DNA of 21,649 bases from a bacterium (GCA_029573925.1 JAKQBV010000183.1:1-21649); one strand, 5' to 3'; shown: positions 6,957 to 13,974, numbered from the stretch's first letter. The notes: generated by a model not told the origin, from the letters alone. Program-made: numbers and translations.

Positions 6957-8294
6957 ATGATTAAAGCGACGGCAAAAACTGCGAGACTCGCGGCGGCCCT
7001 GTTTCTGGCAATAGGAGTTATTGCCGGTTCGGCAATTTCCGCGCCGGCTTCCCCCAGAACTCTGAAAAGAATAACTGACCCGGTGATAATCAGCGGAGCG
7101 GACCTTCCTTCGTTGTTGGGCGCTCCGATTGACAGGATAGGCGCGTTCGCCGCCGACCCGTCCGGCTCTCTCTCCCCGATTCCTTTTCAGATAGACGAGC
7201 GCGACTCATCCGGCGGACTTGTGTTTCCGTTCGGTCCCAAGAAAAACAAAGACTCCGATCCGTCGTTCGACGCAAACGACGAAATGATATTCATGGCGAG
7301 GGACGCGGGCGCGCGCGTCGCTAAGCTTTCTCCACCGCAGGGCGCGGCGCGATCACATGAAATAACCCTCCACGACCCCGTTGACGGCGGATTCGCTTGG
7401 GTCTATGTCTTCGCATTCGACGCCGCGCCTCCGCGCTCTGATGTGGACTACGTTTCCATGTCCTCAGACGGCCTCCGCATAACAGCAAGAAACTATTCGA
7501 CATCTTTCTGCAAGGACGCCCCGATAGGGTTTTGCCGTCTCTCTCTCTCTGAAAAAGGCGGAGGAAACGGCGCAAACTACATGGACAGGCTGAAAGTCCG
7601 CGCGACCGCCAAACTCCGCGTCGTCGGCGCGAAGATGAACAAAAACGAAAGCAGCTTCACTTCTGAAATCCTCGCGTGGATAGATGGCCCGGCGCGCGTA
7701 ATCCGAAGAACCAACAACAAGATGATTCTTTTCTGGAAAATACCCACCCCCGGCTCTGTTATAGACAACGTTTACTACGCCGACTCGTTCATATATCCCA
7801 CCGAAGTGGACGTCCCGTTCGACATCGGTTCCCTCCTCGAAGAGTTTAACTTCCGCGTGTACACCGACCACAACAAAAACGCTAAGGGAAAAATATTCCT
7901 CAACACAAAGAACCCGGAGCCGACAAAGATAGACGGGGAGATGTCCGTAGCCGAAAAGAAACTCGACTTGTCCCCTTACGAATGGATGTTTATTGGGGGG
8001 GCCGCGCCCGGCGCGCGCGGCGGCTGGATAAACCGGCTCTTCTTCGATGAAGGAATTAAAGCGAAACCGTATCTTTTCTACATGGACGACGCCTCTAAGC
8101 CCGACCCTCCGGAGTCGGAGCGTGGAATGATAGGCGCGATAGGCTACGACGTCAGATATATGGAAACCCTAACGAAAGGCGTCTGGAAACTAACATCTCA
8201 CATGTACAACGCGCCCGACTTCAAACCCGGCTCCGGCGGCGAGAAGATATATCTCGACATCTTGGACAACCCGATAAAAGTGGTTGTGAAATAA
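6957..8294 (+). CDS. Secreted/periplasmic protein of unknown function
   Basis: A 445-residue protein with a clear Sec signal peptide: basic start MIKATAKTAR, hydrophobic LAAALFLAIGVIAG, and likely cleavage after ISA or ASA near residue 28-31. I do not recognise the family. Visible features are an early LPIPFQIDERD-like segment (PIPFQIDERDSSGG), an acidic motif DANDEMIFMARDAG, a mid-protein RVIRRTNNKM block, and many aromatic beta-strand-like stretches (for example VDNVYYADSFIYP reads VIDNVYYADSFIYP). This suggests an all-beta exported protein. There are no internal membrane spans and only two cysteines (FCKDAPIGFC), which could form a disulfide. ATG 6957 is chosen over an upstream TTG at 6930 because only this start puts the signal peptide at the N-terminus. 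It appears monocistronic. Confidence 0.8.
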   Translation: MIKATAKTARLAAALFLAIGVIAGSAISAPASPRTLKRITDPVIISGADLPSLLGAPIDRIGAFAADPSGSLSPIPFQIDERDSSGGLVFPFGPKKNKDSDPSFDANDEMIFMARDAGARVAKLSPPQGAARSHEITLHDPVDGGFAWVYVFAFDAAPPRSDVDYVSMSSDGLRITARNYSTSFCKDAPIGFCRLSLSEKGGGNGANYMDRLKVRATAKLRVVGAKMNKNESSFTSEILAWIDGPARVIRRTNNKMILFWKIPTPGSVIDNVYYADSFIYPTEVDVPFDIGSLLEEFNFRVYTDHNKNAKGKIFLNTKNPEPTKIDGEMSVAEKKLDLSPYEWMFIGGAAPGARGGWINRLFFDEGIKAKPYLFYMDDASKPDPPESERGMIGAIGYDVRYMETLTKGVWKLTSHMYNAPDFKPGSGGEKIYLDILDNPIKVVVK

Positions 8295-8341
8295 TGCCGC
8301 GAGGGGATCTGAAAGGCAGTCGCAAAAAAGCTGCCCGGCAG

Positions 8342-8369
8342 TTGACACGGCGGCGGGAAAAACTAAAAT
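8342..8369 (+). promoter_or_regulatory. Strong promoter upstream of the tRNA gene
   Basis: TTGACA (8342-8347), a 16-bp spacer, TAAAAT (8364-8369). It follows the secreted-protein stop by 47 bp and points to the tRNA, which begins about 117 nt after the expected start site. No other gene lies between. Confidence 0.65.
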
Positions 8370-8492
8370 CATAAATCGCGCGCAACTAGGCGGTTCAAAC
8401 GAAGAACATGCCGGGCGGGTTGAAAAAAAACGAAGTAAGCGCCAGAATTATAAGCCGAACCGAATCAAGCTCCGTCGGTTCGAAAGAAGCAA

Positions 8493-8565
8493 GGGCCTGT
8501 AGCTCAGTCGGTAGAGCAGTGGACTCATAATCCATTGGTCGGGGGTTCGAGCCCCTCCGGGCCCA
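8493..8565 (+). tRNA. tRNA with CAT anticodon (elongator Met or lysidine-type Ile2)
   Basis: A full cloverleaf can be drawn. The acceptor GGGCCTG (8493-8499) pairs with CGGGCCC (8558-8564), with one T-G wobble. The D arm is GCTC/GAGC. The anticodon stem is GTGGA/TCCAT with a CTCATAA loop, placing CAT at 8526-8528. The T arm is GGGGG/CCCTC around TTCGAGC. The discriminator base is A8565, and CCA is not encoded (TCA follows). The D arm rules out initiator-type confidence. The TTGGTC variable region and GGGCC acceptor lean towards tRNA-Ile2 (C34 modified to lysidine), but elongator tRNA-Met cannot be excluded from sequence. It borders a decayed island that contains a recombinase remnant. Confidence 0.93.
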
Positions 8566-8824
8566 TCAGCAAAAAACATAAATATCGCGGCTGTTTTTGA
8601 GTTTCTTCCCGATTCAGTCCACTTGCCTCCGAGCCTCCCGGCATCCGTATGTACCCGCATGTATCCGCAAGTTGAGGTTTTTTCTTGTCGAGGACTTGTC
8701 GAGACATCTTTTCCGGCGGAACGAAGTTTTGGCCGCTTCTTTTATGGCAACTCGCCATGTTGTGCGTATCGTGTATAATATTGGCAGGGACAACATTCGG
8801 AGCAAGTATTTTGGAAGGATGTTG

Positions 8825-9154
8825 ATGATGGACGAAAAGAAGGCCGAACGGATAGCGCGTGAGTTTCATGAGAAGATTAAAGGCATACCCGGCATTGGGC
8901 AGCCGGTGGTACTGTTATTCGGCTCAGCCGCCCGAGGTTCAATGGATCGGGATTCCGACATCGATATTCTCGTTGTAATAGAAGAAAACAGCAAGCGAGT
9001 GGAAAATGGAATATCCGATGTCGCCTTCAGGATGAGCATTGAGAATGATGTGCTGATAAATGAAATCGTGCTTTCAAGAGGCTACTATGAGGGCAATCGT
9101 TTCAGGGCCACTCCGTTTTTCGGTAACGTTCAAAAAGAAGGTATAGCCGTATGA
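8825..9154 (+). CDS. MNT-type nucleotidyltransferase (antitoxin-like partner of HEPN)
   Basis: About 109 residues with a minimal nucleotidyltransferase fold of the MNT/MntA type. The active-site signature is GSAARGSMDRDSDIDILV, a GS-x10-D-x-D motif as in MntA-like enzymes that add AMP to their HEPN partner. Such proteins act as the antitoxin or modulator of HEPN/MNT pairs. The start is taken as ATG 8825 (8828 is equally possible) because GGAAGG (8813-8818) precedes it at good spacing; the frame is open upstream to 8597 without a recognisable domain. Its stop overlaps the start of the HEPN gene (ATGA at 9151-9154), so the pair is translationally coupled. A TATAAT at 8774-8779 may be its -10. 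The function of this particular pair is inferred from domain content only. Confidence 0.85.
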   Translation: MMDEKKAERIAREFHEKIKGIPGIGQPVVLLFGSAARGSMDRDSDIDILVVIEENSKRVENGISDVAFRMSIENDVLINEIVLSRGYYEGNRFRATPFFGNVQKEGIAV

Positions 9155-9564
9155 AACCGGAAACGCGGGAACTCGCCCGGTACAGAATGGAGCGCGCGGG
9201 TCAAACCCGTGAGGAAGCGGAAATACTTTTCAGTAACGGAAAATACAACGGGGCGATGAACCGCATCTATTATTCCATTTTCTACGCGGTCGGCGCGGTG
9301 CTGATACTCGAGGGGCTCAGTTCTGCAAAGCACTCCGGAACCATTTCCCTGTTTCTGAGCCGCTTTGTTAAAGAAAATAAAGCGCCTGAGGAAACGGGAA
9401 AATTCCTCAGGGATATGTTCAAATTTCGTTCTCGCGGCGACTATGATGATTTTACTGAATTTACGTCCGAGCAGGTTAGCGAATCGCTACGTGAACTGGA
9501 CGTGCAACTCTCGACACTTGAGCTTTTATTGGAGAAGATGATGCGAGAGGATACACAGTTCTGA
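9151..9564 (+). CDS. HEPN domain protein, UPF0332/COG1895 type
   Basis: A 137-residue all-helical HEPN protein. The family pattern is visible as NRIYYSIFYAVGAVLILEG, then KHSGTISLF and FRSRGDYDDF (the RxxxDY-type end of the UPF0332 branch). HEPN proteins next to MNT genes are usually toxins or RNA-binding partners in type VII-like toxin-antitoxin pairs. This one lacks the R-x4-6-H ribonuclease motif seen in HepT; its only His is in KHSG. If it is a toxin it may work through the other conserved residues, or it may not be a ribonuclease. It overlaps the MNT gene by 4 bp and shares its transcript. The convergent recombinase remnant begins 32 bp downstream. Confidence 0.85.
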   Translation: MKPETRELARYRMERAGQTREEAEILFSNGKYNGAMNRIYYSIFYAVGAVLILEGLSSAKHSGTISLFLSRFVKENKAPEETGKFLRDMFKFRSRGDYDDFTEFTSEQVSESLRELDVQLSTLELLLEKMMREDTQF

Positions 9565-9595
9565 GTCGTTCGTTTCGATAAAGCATTCTCAAAAA

Positions 9596-10169
9596 TCACA
9601 GCAAACCGTTTAAAACCTTCGCGCTCATGGCGCTCAGGCGGTTGTCGTCCACGCGCAGGTATCGCGCCGTGGTGGTGACGGATTCGTGGCCGAGGAATTC
9701 GCACACCTCGCGCAGGTTGGCCCCGTTCTGAAGCTGCCACGTGCCCGCCGTGTGGCGCAGGTCGTGGAACCGGACGCGGGTTTCGATTCCCGCTCTGATC
9801 AGCAACCGTTTCCAACGCTTGTAGCGCCGCTCGTTCGGAAACAGATATTCCTTTCTCGATCCGCGATCTTTTTTCAGATTGCGAAGCAGTAACATCAGTT
9901 CCGGCGGGATCGCCAGAATCACGGATGCTTTTTTTCTTTTCGCGCGTCACCCGGATGGTGTTGTTGAGGAAGTCCACATCCCCGCGCCGTATGCCCGTTA
10001 TCTCTCCGGCGCGCAGGCCGAAACCGAGCGCCAGCAGAATCCGCGCCTTCATTTCAGGATCAGCGCAGGCGATCAGCCTCGCAGCCTCTTCGTGGGTCAG
10101 GGACACCCCTCGCCTTTTGTCATCGTTGAACTTTCTGACGTGAGCCGCCGGGTTGTTCGCGCAGTAGCC
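9596..10169 (-). pseudogene. Tyrosine recombinase/phage integrase remnant (frameshifted, N-terminus missing)
   Basis: Two minus-strand frames together give the catalytic domain of a tyrosine recombinase. The first (about 10169-9936) reads NPAAHVRKFNDD, then SLTHEEAARLIACAD and LLALGFGLRAGEITGIRRGD, containing the first catalytic Arg. The second (from about 9930 to 9596) reads ASVILAIPPELM, YLFPNE, HDLRHTAGTWQLQNGA (H-x-x-R box), FLGHESVTTTARYL (second His and nucleophile Tyr) and ends normally. The break is at a run of seven A on the coding strand (9929-9935); six A would restore the frame exactly. The core-binding N-terminal domain is absent, replaced by sequence overlapping the start of the 10274 gene. 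It is probably dead unless the frameshift is a sequencing error, and even then it is truncated. It presumably mobilised this tRNA-flanking island. Confidence 0.85.
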
Positions 10170-10273
10170 TTGCCGCCTGTTTGTGGGGCGCCGATGTGCA
10201 ATTCGCCGCCGCGCCCGTTGCGAACAACTTGTTGCCCCTCCAATCCAACAAAAACGAATGAAAGGACAGAACA

Positions 10274-10696
10274 ATGGATATCAAGGAAAAAGCCGACCTC
10301 TGGGCGGATGTCCTGTCGATACGATATGACAGGTGTGAGAACTCGAACTGCGGGCATTTCAGCCCGGACCCTATCGAGAGTATGTGCATAGCCATAAAAG
10401 GCGATCCCGGATGCAAACGATCTTTCAACCTCGCCCTGACCGGCATCATTGCCTGGGCTTCACATAGTTTCTGCGCATACGAAGCAGCTCAGTGGAATGA
10501 ACTCGGCGTGTTCCGAGCCGAAGGAGCGCACAGGCTTCTCAAGGCGGGCGTCTCGCTTTATGACATGCGGTGCATTATCGAACGGGCCATACGCGAGAGT
10601 GATTCCGCGGAATTGCGAAAACAGAAAAACAAAGGAGGCGCCGGCAATGAAGTGCGAAAACGCGGCGAAGATATTCCCCAAGCCACTGCTCGATGA
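10274..10696 (+). CDS. Hypothetical protein, 140 aa, five cysteines in the first half
   Basis: I do not recognise this protein. The ATG at 10274 is preceded by AAAGGAC at good spacing. Cysteines cluster in the first third (CENSNCGHF, MCIAIKGDPGC) and a further FCAYEAAQWNELG and MRCIIERA follow, so metal binding is conceivable. The C-terminal part is hydrophilic and charged (RKQKNKGGAG). It overlaps the next gene by 50 bp in another frame, and that gene's AAAGGAGG ribosome-binding site lies inside it, so the two form an operon. Its position in a tRNA-adjacent island with a recombinase remnant suggests a mobile-element accessory gene. The reading frame is supported by the paired downstream gene and the ribosome-binding site, not by homology. 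Confidence 0.6.
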   Translation: MDIKEKADLWADVLSIRYDRCENSNCGHFSPDPIESMCIAIKGDPGCKRSFNLALTGIIAWASHSFCAYEAAQWNELGVFRAEGAHRLLKAGVSLYDMRCIIERAIRESDSAELRKQKNKGGAGNEVRKRGEDIPQATAR

Positions 10697-10901
10697 AATG
10701 CGGAAGCATTTTTCTGGCGGGTTGCTGTGGGCGCCCCGGCGCGACGATAACAGGCGGGAACGAACCACGCTTATCGTCATGCTGGTGAAGAACGGCGCAC
10801 CCGTGAAAGAAGTAGCCGCGCTGGCGCAATTGACGCCCCGGCATGTTTACCGCCTTGTGAAAAAACATCGGCAGGCAACGGACCTTAAGACACCAAATTA
10901 A
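10647..10901 (+). CDS. Small helix-turn-helix protein, CD3324-like
   Basis: 84 residues. The layout resembles the CD3324/Mor-like family: an N-terminal KIFPKPLLDEMRKHFSGGLL segment (pattern 'ALP-x-L-x-x-E-I-Q-x-Y-x-x-G-x-L'), a short basic loop WAPRRDDNRRERT, then a helix-turn-helix, IVMLVKNGAPVKEVAALA then QLTPRHVYRLVKKHR, with the recognition helix near residues 62-75. Such proteins are found in mobile and phage-derived regions as DNA-binding regulators. ATG 10647 is chosen over the long upstream frame (10449) because AAAGGAGG (10631-10638) precedes it by 8 nt. It is co-transcribed with the 140-aa gene it overlaps. Target and role are unknown. Confidence 0.72.
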   Translation: MKCENAAKIFPKPLLDEMRKHFSGGLLWAPRRDDNRRERTTLIVMLVKNGAPVKEVAALAQLTPRHVYRLVKKHRQATDLKTPN

Positions 10902-11253
10902 CAGAAGTCCCCATTAAGTCTCCTTTAAGTTTCCACCGCGAAATTTGTATTTTCCGCGCTCTTCCCGAAGTTCCAGCAACCTCATGGTCCTAAACGGAAA
11001 CAACCGGAAATCACGCATCCTTTCGACGGATTTCAACAGCGTTCAAAGCTGTTACGATGCCATGGTTATTTACTAATGTAAAATCGTAGTATGGTCGGAA
11101 ATTAATTTTTGTCCGCGTGCCGCAAGTGGGGATCGGCGACTTTGTCGACAGCCGACTTTACGCGGCGCGGGCGCTTTGTAAGTTGCGGTTTCATCCGCTT
11201 CAAGGGTATAATCAGAATGATTAAAGAGGTCTTTACGGCCGAGGGGGTGTTTT
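10902..11253 (+). other. Gap of ~350 bp without a supported gene
   Basis: I see no convincing gene here. The second half (about 11090-11225) has a 45-codon open stretch reading like protein (YGRKLIFVRVPQVGIGDF) but no start codon with a ribosome-binding site, so it may be a gene remnant. The promoter of the second HEPN/MNT pair lies at its 3' end. CAGC-N7-GCTG near 11037-11051 is a minor inverted repeat. Confidence 0.5.
11183..11212 (+). promoter_or_regulatory. Promoter for the second MNT-HEPN operon
   Basis: TTGCGG (11183-11188), 18-bp spacer, TATAAT (11207-11212), a perfect -10. The first gene starts with GTG at 11254, about 35 nt after the expected transcription start. Confidence 0.65.
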
Positions 11254-11565
11254 GTGCGGGAACTAATAAAGAAGCGAATAGACGAACTGTCCGCTATCTG
11301 CGAGCGGCGCGGCGTTGTTCGTCTCTGGCTCTTCGGGTCGGCGGCGTCCGATGATTTCAACGCGGAAACCAGCGATCTCGATTTTCTAGTGGAATTCCGC
11401 GTCATGCCCCCCGGCGCGAAGGCGGATAGTTTTTTCGGTCTCCAGGAAGACCTTCAAATCCTGTTCGGCATGCCGGTAGACCTTGTGGAGCCCGGCCCCA
11501 TCAGAAATCCCTATTTCCTCAAGTCCGTCGAGCAGACCCGGGTAAAACTTTATGAAGCGGCATGA
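11254..11565 (+). CDS. MntA-type nucleotidyltransferase antitoxin
   Basis: 103 residues starting at GTG 11254, preceded by GAGGGGG. The MNT active site reads GSAASDDFNAETSDLDFLVEF, a GS-x11-D-x-D arrangement, one residue longer than in the first MNT gene of the window and in classic MntA (x10). LFGMPVDLVEPGPIRNPY near the C-terminus is typical of MntA partners of HepT. In characterised HepT-MntA systems MntA transfers AMP units to a tyrosine of HepT and blocks its RNase activity. The gene overlaps the following hepT-like gene by 14 bp. It is a separate lineage from the MNT gene at 8825: little is shared outside the active-site motif. Confidence 0.88.
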   Translation: MRELIKKRIDELSAICERRGVVRLWLFGSAASDDFNAETSDLDFLVEFRVMPPGAKADSFFGLQEDLQILFGMPVDLVEPGPIRNPYFLKSVEQTRVKLYEAA

Positions 11566-11902
11566 AGTCTGCAAGTATCTTTACGATATCAATGAAGCGT
11601 GTGTCCTGATCGAGCGGTTTGTTTCCGGCAAGACTCTCGAAGAATATAGCGCCGATCCATTGGTTCGTTCGGGCGTGGAGCGCCAGTTCGAAATCATCGG
11701 CGAGGCTCTGAATCAGGCGTTGCGCGTCGCGCCCGAACTCTCGGAGCGCATTACAGAGCCGGGGCGAATCATCTCCTTCCGAAACAGATTAATCCACGGC
11801 TACGCTTCCATCGCCGACGACGTCGTGTGGGGCATAATTGAAGAAAAACTACCGGTTTTTCGCCGGGAAGTGGAAATGCTTCTGGAGAAGACCGCTCCAT
11901 AA
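11552..11902 (+). CDS. HepT-like HEPN ribonuclease toxin
   Basis: 116 residues, HepT/DUF86 branch of the HEPN superfamily. The toxin signature R-x4-H-x-Y is intact as RNRLIHGYASI, in the usual C-terminal position after QFEIIGEALNQALR, another family hallmark. The His and Arg form the RNase active site, and the Tyr is the residue AMPylated by MntA in studied systems. The gene overlaps the MNT gene by 14 bp, so synthesis of toxin and antitoxin is coupled, antitoxin first. It is cytoplasmic. Type VII toxin-antitoxin pairs of this kind are common in mobile islands, and this agrees with the neighbouring recombinase remnant and tRNA. All key residues are present, so it is probably functional. Confidence 0.9.
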   Translation: MKRHEVCKYLYDINEACVLIERFVSGKTLEEYSADPLVRSGVERQFEIIGEALNQALRVAPELSERITEPGRIISFRNRLIHGYASIADDVVWGIIEEKLPVFRREVEMLLEKTAP

Positions 11903-12537
11903 ATTCTCCTTTTTCCCATTCTCTCCCATTGAGCCACGCTTTCTCTGCTCTACTATGCACGCCCCGTTTCGCACCCGTCCCCTATCCGGACAATAACTAT
12001 CTCTCCCCCTTTGCCGAACAAATTGTCTGCACTTATTGTTATCTGTTGACGATATGTCTGATTCGATAAGTAATCGAGGGTGTATATCAGTCGCCTGTGC
12101 CGGATTTCCCGGATTTAACCACGCCGGAATCGCAGAATAGCGTCGCATTTGATGGCGGCGGGGATGAAAATAACTCCGATGAAACCAAATCCTGAGACTG
12201 AGACAGCGTCCCAAGATTCTGGGAATCGGTTCGAATCCTCGAGATTGTCTATGGCGCACGAGGCGCAACGGTTCAGATCAGCCGGTACGACGGCAAAACC
12301 ATGCGCGAAGCCGACATGCTCATGAAACAGTTCAACCGGGCGCAAATATGGACTGAAAACGCATCCAAAAATATCAATCTATGAACAACGTTTCAGATAA
12401 TAAAACCAACCTATGCCACCCTGTCTTTTTCAGGTGGCTTGCGAAAAGTCTTTTAGCCACGCGATGCAAATTCATAGTTCCCACGGTTCATATATCTCTC
12501 GCCCTGAAGGGCATGTATTACAGGCAGAGGATAAATT
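11903..12537 (+). other. ~635-bp gap with possible gene remnants and hairpins
   Basis: No gene can be supported. In one plus-strand frame, 12070-12195 and 12202-12384 are open with protein-like composition (VYQSPVPDFPDLTTPE, then VYGARGATVQISRYDGKT and MLMKQFNRAQIWTENASKN), interrupted by two in-frame TGA codons (12193, 12199) and without a credible start. This may be a decayed gene, and I do not recognise it. Then GCCACC (12415-12420), GGTGGC (12433-12438) and AGCCAC (12455-12460) can form two alternative hairpins. GCCCT-GA-AGGGC lies near 12500-12511, just past the 3' end of the convergent aldehyde dehydrogenase gene. Confidence 0.4.
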
Positions 12538-13974
12538 TCAGATGCAGATTGAAACGTATTTTGTTTCGTAGTACCCTTCGAGGCCGATGCTCCAGCCTTC
12601 GCGTCCGATGCCGCTTGATTTCATGCCGCCGAAAGGACACTGCGCAGCCGCTGGCGAACAGTCGTTGATCCCGATGATGCCCGCCTCGATTCTTTCCGCG
12701 GCTGTCACGGCCCAATCGAGGCGACGCGTCAAAACATAAGCGGCTAACCCGTACTGCGTGTCATTTGCCATGGTCAGCGCTTCGTCTATGCTGTTGTATC
12801 CGATAATCGGAAGTATGGGGCAGAACGGCTCTTCTTTCATGATTAGCATGTCACATGACATATCAGTTGCGACTGTTGGCATAAAAAAGTTGCCGCCCGC
12901 ATACTTTTCCCCCTCAGGTTGACGCCCTCCGCACAGTATCCTGCCGCCCTTGCTTTTTATGTCTTCCACAAAGCGAAGAGTTTCCTTCACGCGGCTTCTA
13001 GTGAAAAGAGGCCCGACATCCGTGTCAGGGTCTAGGCCGTTGCCCACGCGCAGTTTCGATGCGAGTTCTGCGGCTTTTTCTTCAAACTGTTTTTTTATGG
13101 AATTGGGAACGAAAAACCGGCTGGCGGAGATGCACACTTGCCCCATGTTCCTGAATTTTGCGAACACGGCTTTCTCCGCCGCTTCATCAGGGTCTATATC
13201 AGGCATAACGATGAAGGGGGAGTGTCCGCCAAGCTCCAGAGAGATTTTTTTCATTCTTTTCGCGCACTCGACATAAAGCTCTCCGCCGACATCCAACGAA
13301 CCTGTGAAGCTGATTTTTTTAATTCGCGGGTCGTTCACGAAAACATCCGAACATTGATTCGGATTTCCCGCCACGAAGTTGGCGACGCCCGGAGGAAACC
13401 CGATTGAATCTATGAGTTTGAACACTTCGAGCAGCGTGAGAGACGCTTGGCTCGCCGGCCTCGAAATAACCGTACAGCCCGCAGCCAGCGCTGGCGCAAT
13501 TTTTCTCGCCGCAAGCAAAATGGGGAAATTCCAAGGCGATATGGCCGCCACTGGACCTACGGGATGCCGAATTGTCATGTGTCGTTTATCAGTCAGTCTG
13601 TTGGGAATAACATCGCCCGCGCTTCTCTTAACTTCTTCGGCGTACCATTCGAATTGGTCGGCTCCTGCGAATATCTCGCCTCTTGCTTCCGAAAGCGGCT
13701 TTCCGATTTCCTGCGTCAAAATCCGAGCAAGACTTTCAGCGTTCTCTCTTATCATTATTGATATTCGATGTATCAAAGACGCTCGTTCGTAAACAGTTTT
13801 TGCGCTCCATGCGGGGAACGCTCTGTGCGCCGCTTCCACGGCTTTGACCGCGTCTTTTTCGGCTCCGTAGCCGATTTCTCGAACAGTTTCGCCTGTCGCC
13901 GGATTCAAAACCTTCAGTGTCGCCCTTGCGTCGGGCGCAGTCCAATTCCCGTCGATGTACAGTGATTCAATCAT
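12538..13974 (-). CDS. ALDH1: NAD(P)-dependent aldehyde dehydrogenase, succinate-semialdehyde/GabD-like
   Basis: 478 residues, the normal length for soluble class-I-type aldehyde dehydrogenases, which oxidise an aldehyde to the acid with NAD(P)+. Catalytic elements are N149 (AISPWNFP), E248 (SLELGGHSPFIV) and the nucleophile C281 (NMGQVCISASRF). EEPFCPILPI takes the place of the usual EE-x-FGP, and FGGMKSSGIGREGWSIGLEGY ends the fold as in GabD-type enzymes. Oddities: the cofactor-ribose Lys of the 'KPA/KPS' motif is Arg172 (VISRPASQAS), and the FGP glycine is Cys. These may shift cofactor preference or rate. A strong AAGGAG lies just before the ATG. The gene is divergent from ALDH2 and shares a 150-bp control region with the ModE-type operator. 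The substrate cannot be fixed; succinate semialdehyde is only the nearest-looking option. Confidence 0.9.
   Translation of the reverse strand: MIESLYIDGNWTAPDARATLKVLNPATGETVREIGYGAEKDAVKAVEAAHRAFPAWSAKTVYERASLIHRISIMIRENAESLARILTQEIGKPLSEARGEIFAGADQFEWYAEEVKRSAGDVIPNRLTDKRHMTIRHPVGPVAAISPWNFPILLAARKIAPALAAGCTVISRPASQASLTLLEVFKLIDSIGFPPGVANFVAGNPNQCSDVFVNDPRIKKISFTGSLDVGGELYVECAKRMKKISLELGGHSPFIVMPDIDPDEAAEKAVFAKFRNMGQVCISASRFFVPNSIKKQFEEKAAELASKLRVGNGLDPDTDVGPLFTRSRVKETLRFVEDIKSKGGRILCGGRQPEGEKYAGGNFFMPTVATDMSCDMLIMKEEPFCPILPIIGYNSIDEALTMANDTQYGLAAYVLTRRLDWAVTAAERIEAGIIGINDCSPAAAQCPFGGMKSSGIGREGWSIGLEGYYETKYVSICI

Noticed and set aside
8323..8343. Minus-strand terminator (CTGCCGGGCAG then T-run)
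   Set aside because: The stem leaves almost no loop, and no minus-strand gene ends here.
8597..8824. Upstream extension of the first MNT protein
   Set aside because: No domain, poor composition, and it would contain the promoter-like TATAAT; the GGAAGG at 8813 supports a start at 8825.
9879..10391. 170-aa plus-strand open frame over the recombinase
   Set aside because: Opposes the recognisable recombinase catalytic motifs and overlaps the better-supported gene at 10274.
12222..12240. T-arm-like GGTTCGAATCC suggesting a tRNA fragment
   Set aside because: No acceptor or anticodon arm can be drawn around it; it also fits the open protein-like frame.
8544..12537. Attachment-site duplication of the tRNA 3' end
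   Set aside because: No second copy of the T-arm/acceptor end was found at the far side of the island. GGGCCC matches in the ALDH and HIT genes are coding coincidences.
12381..12668. 95-aa plus-strand open frame
   Set aside because: Runs into the antisense of ALDH1, has no ribosome-binding site and an Arg/Cys/Ser-rich composition.
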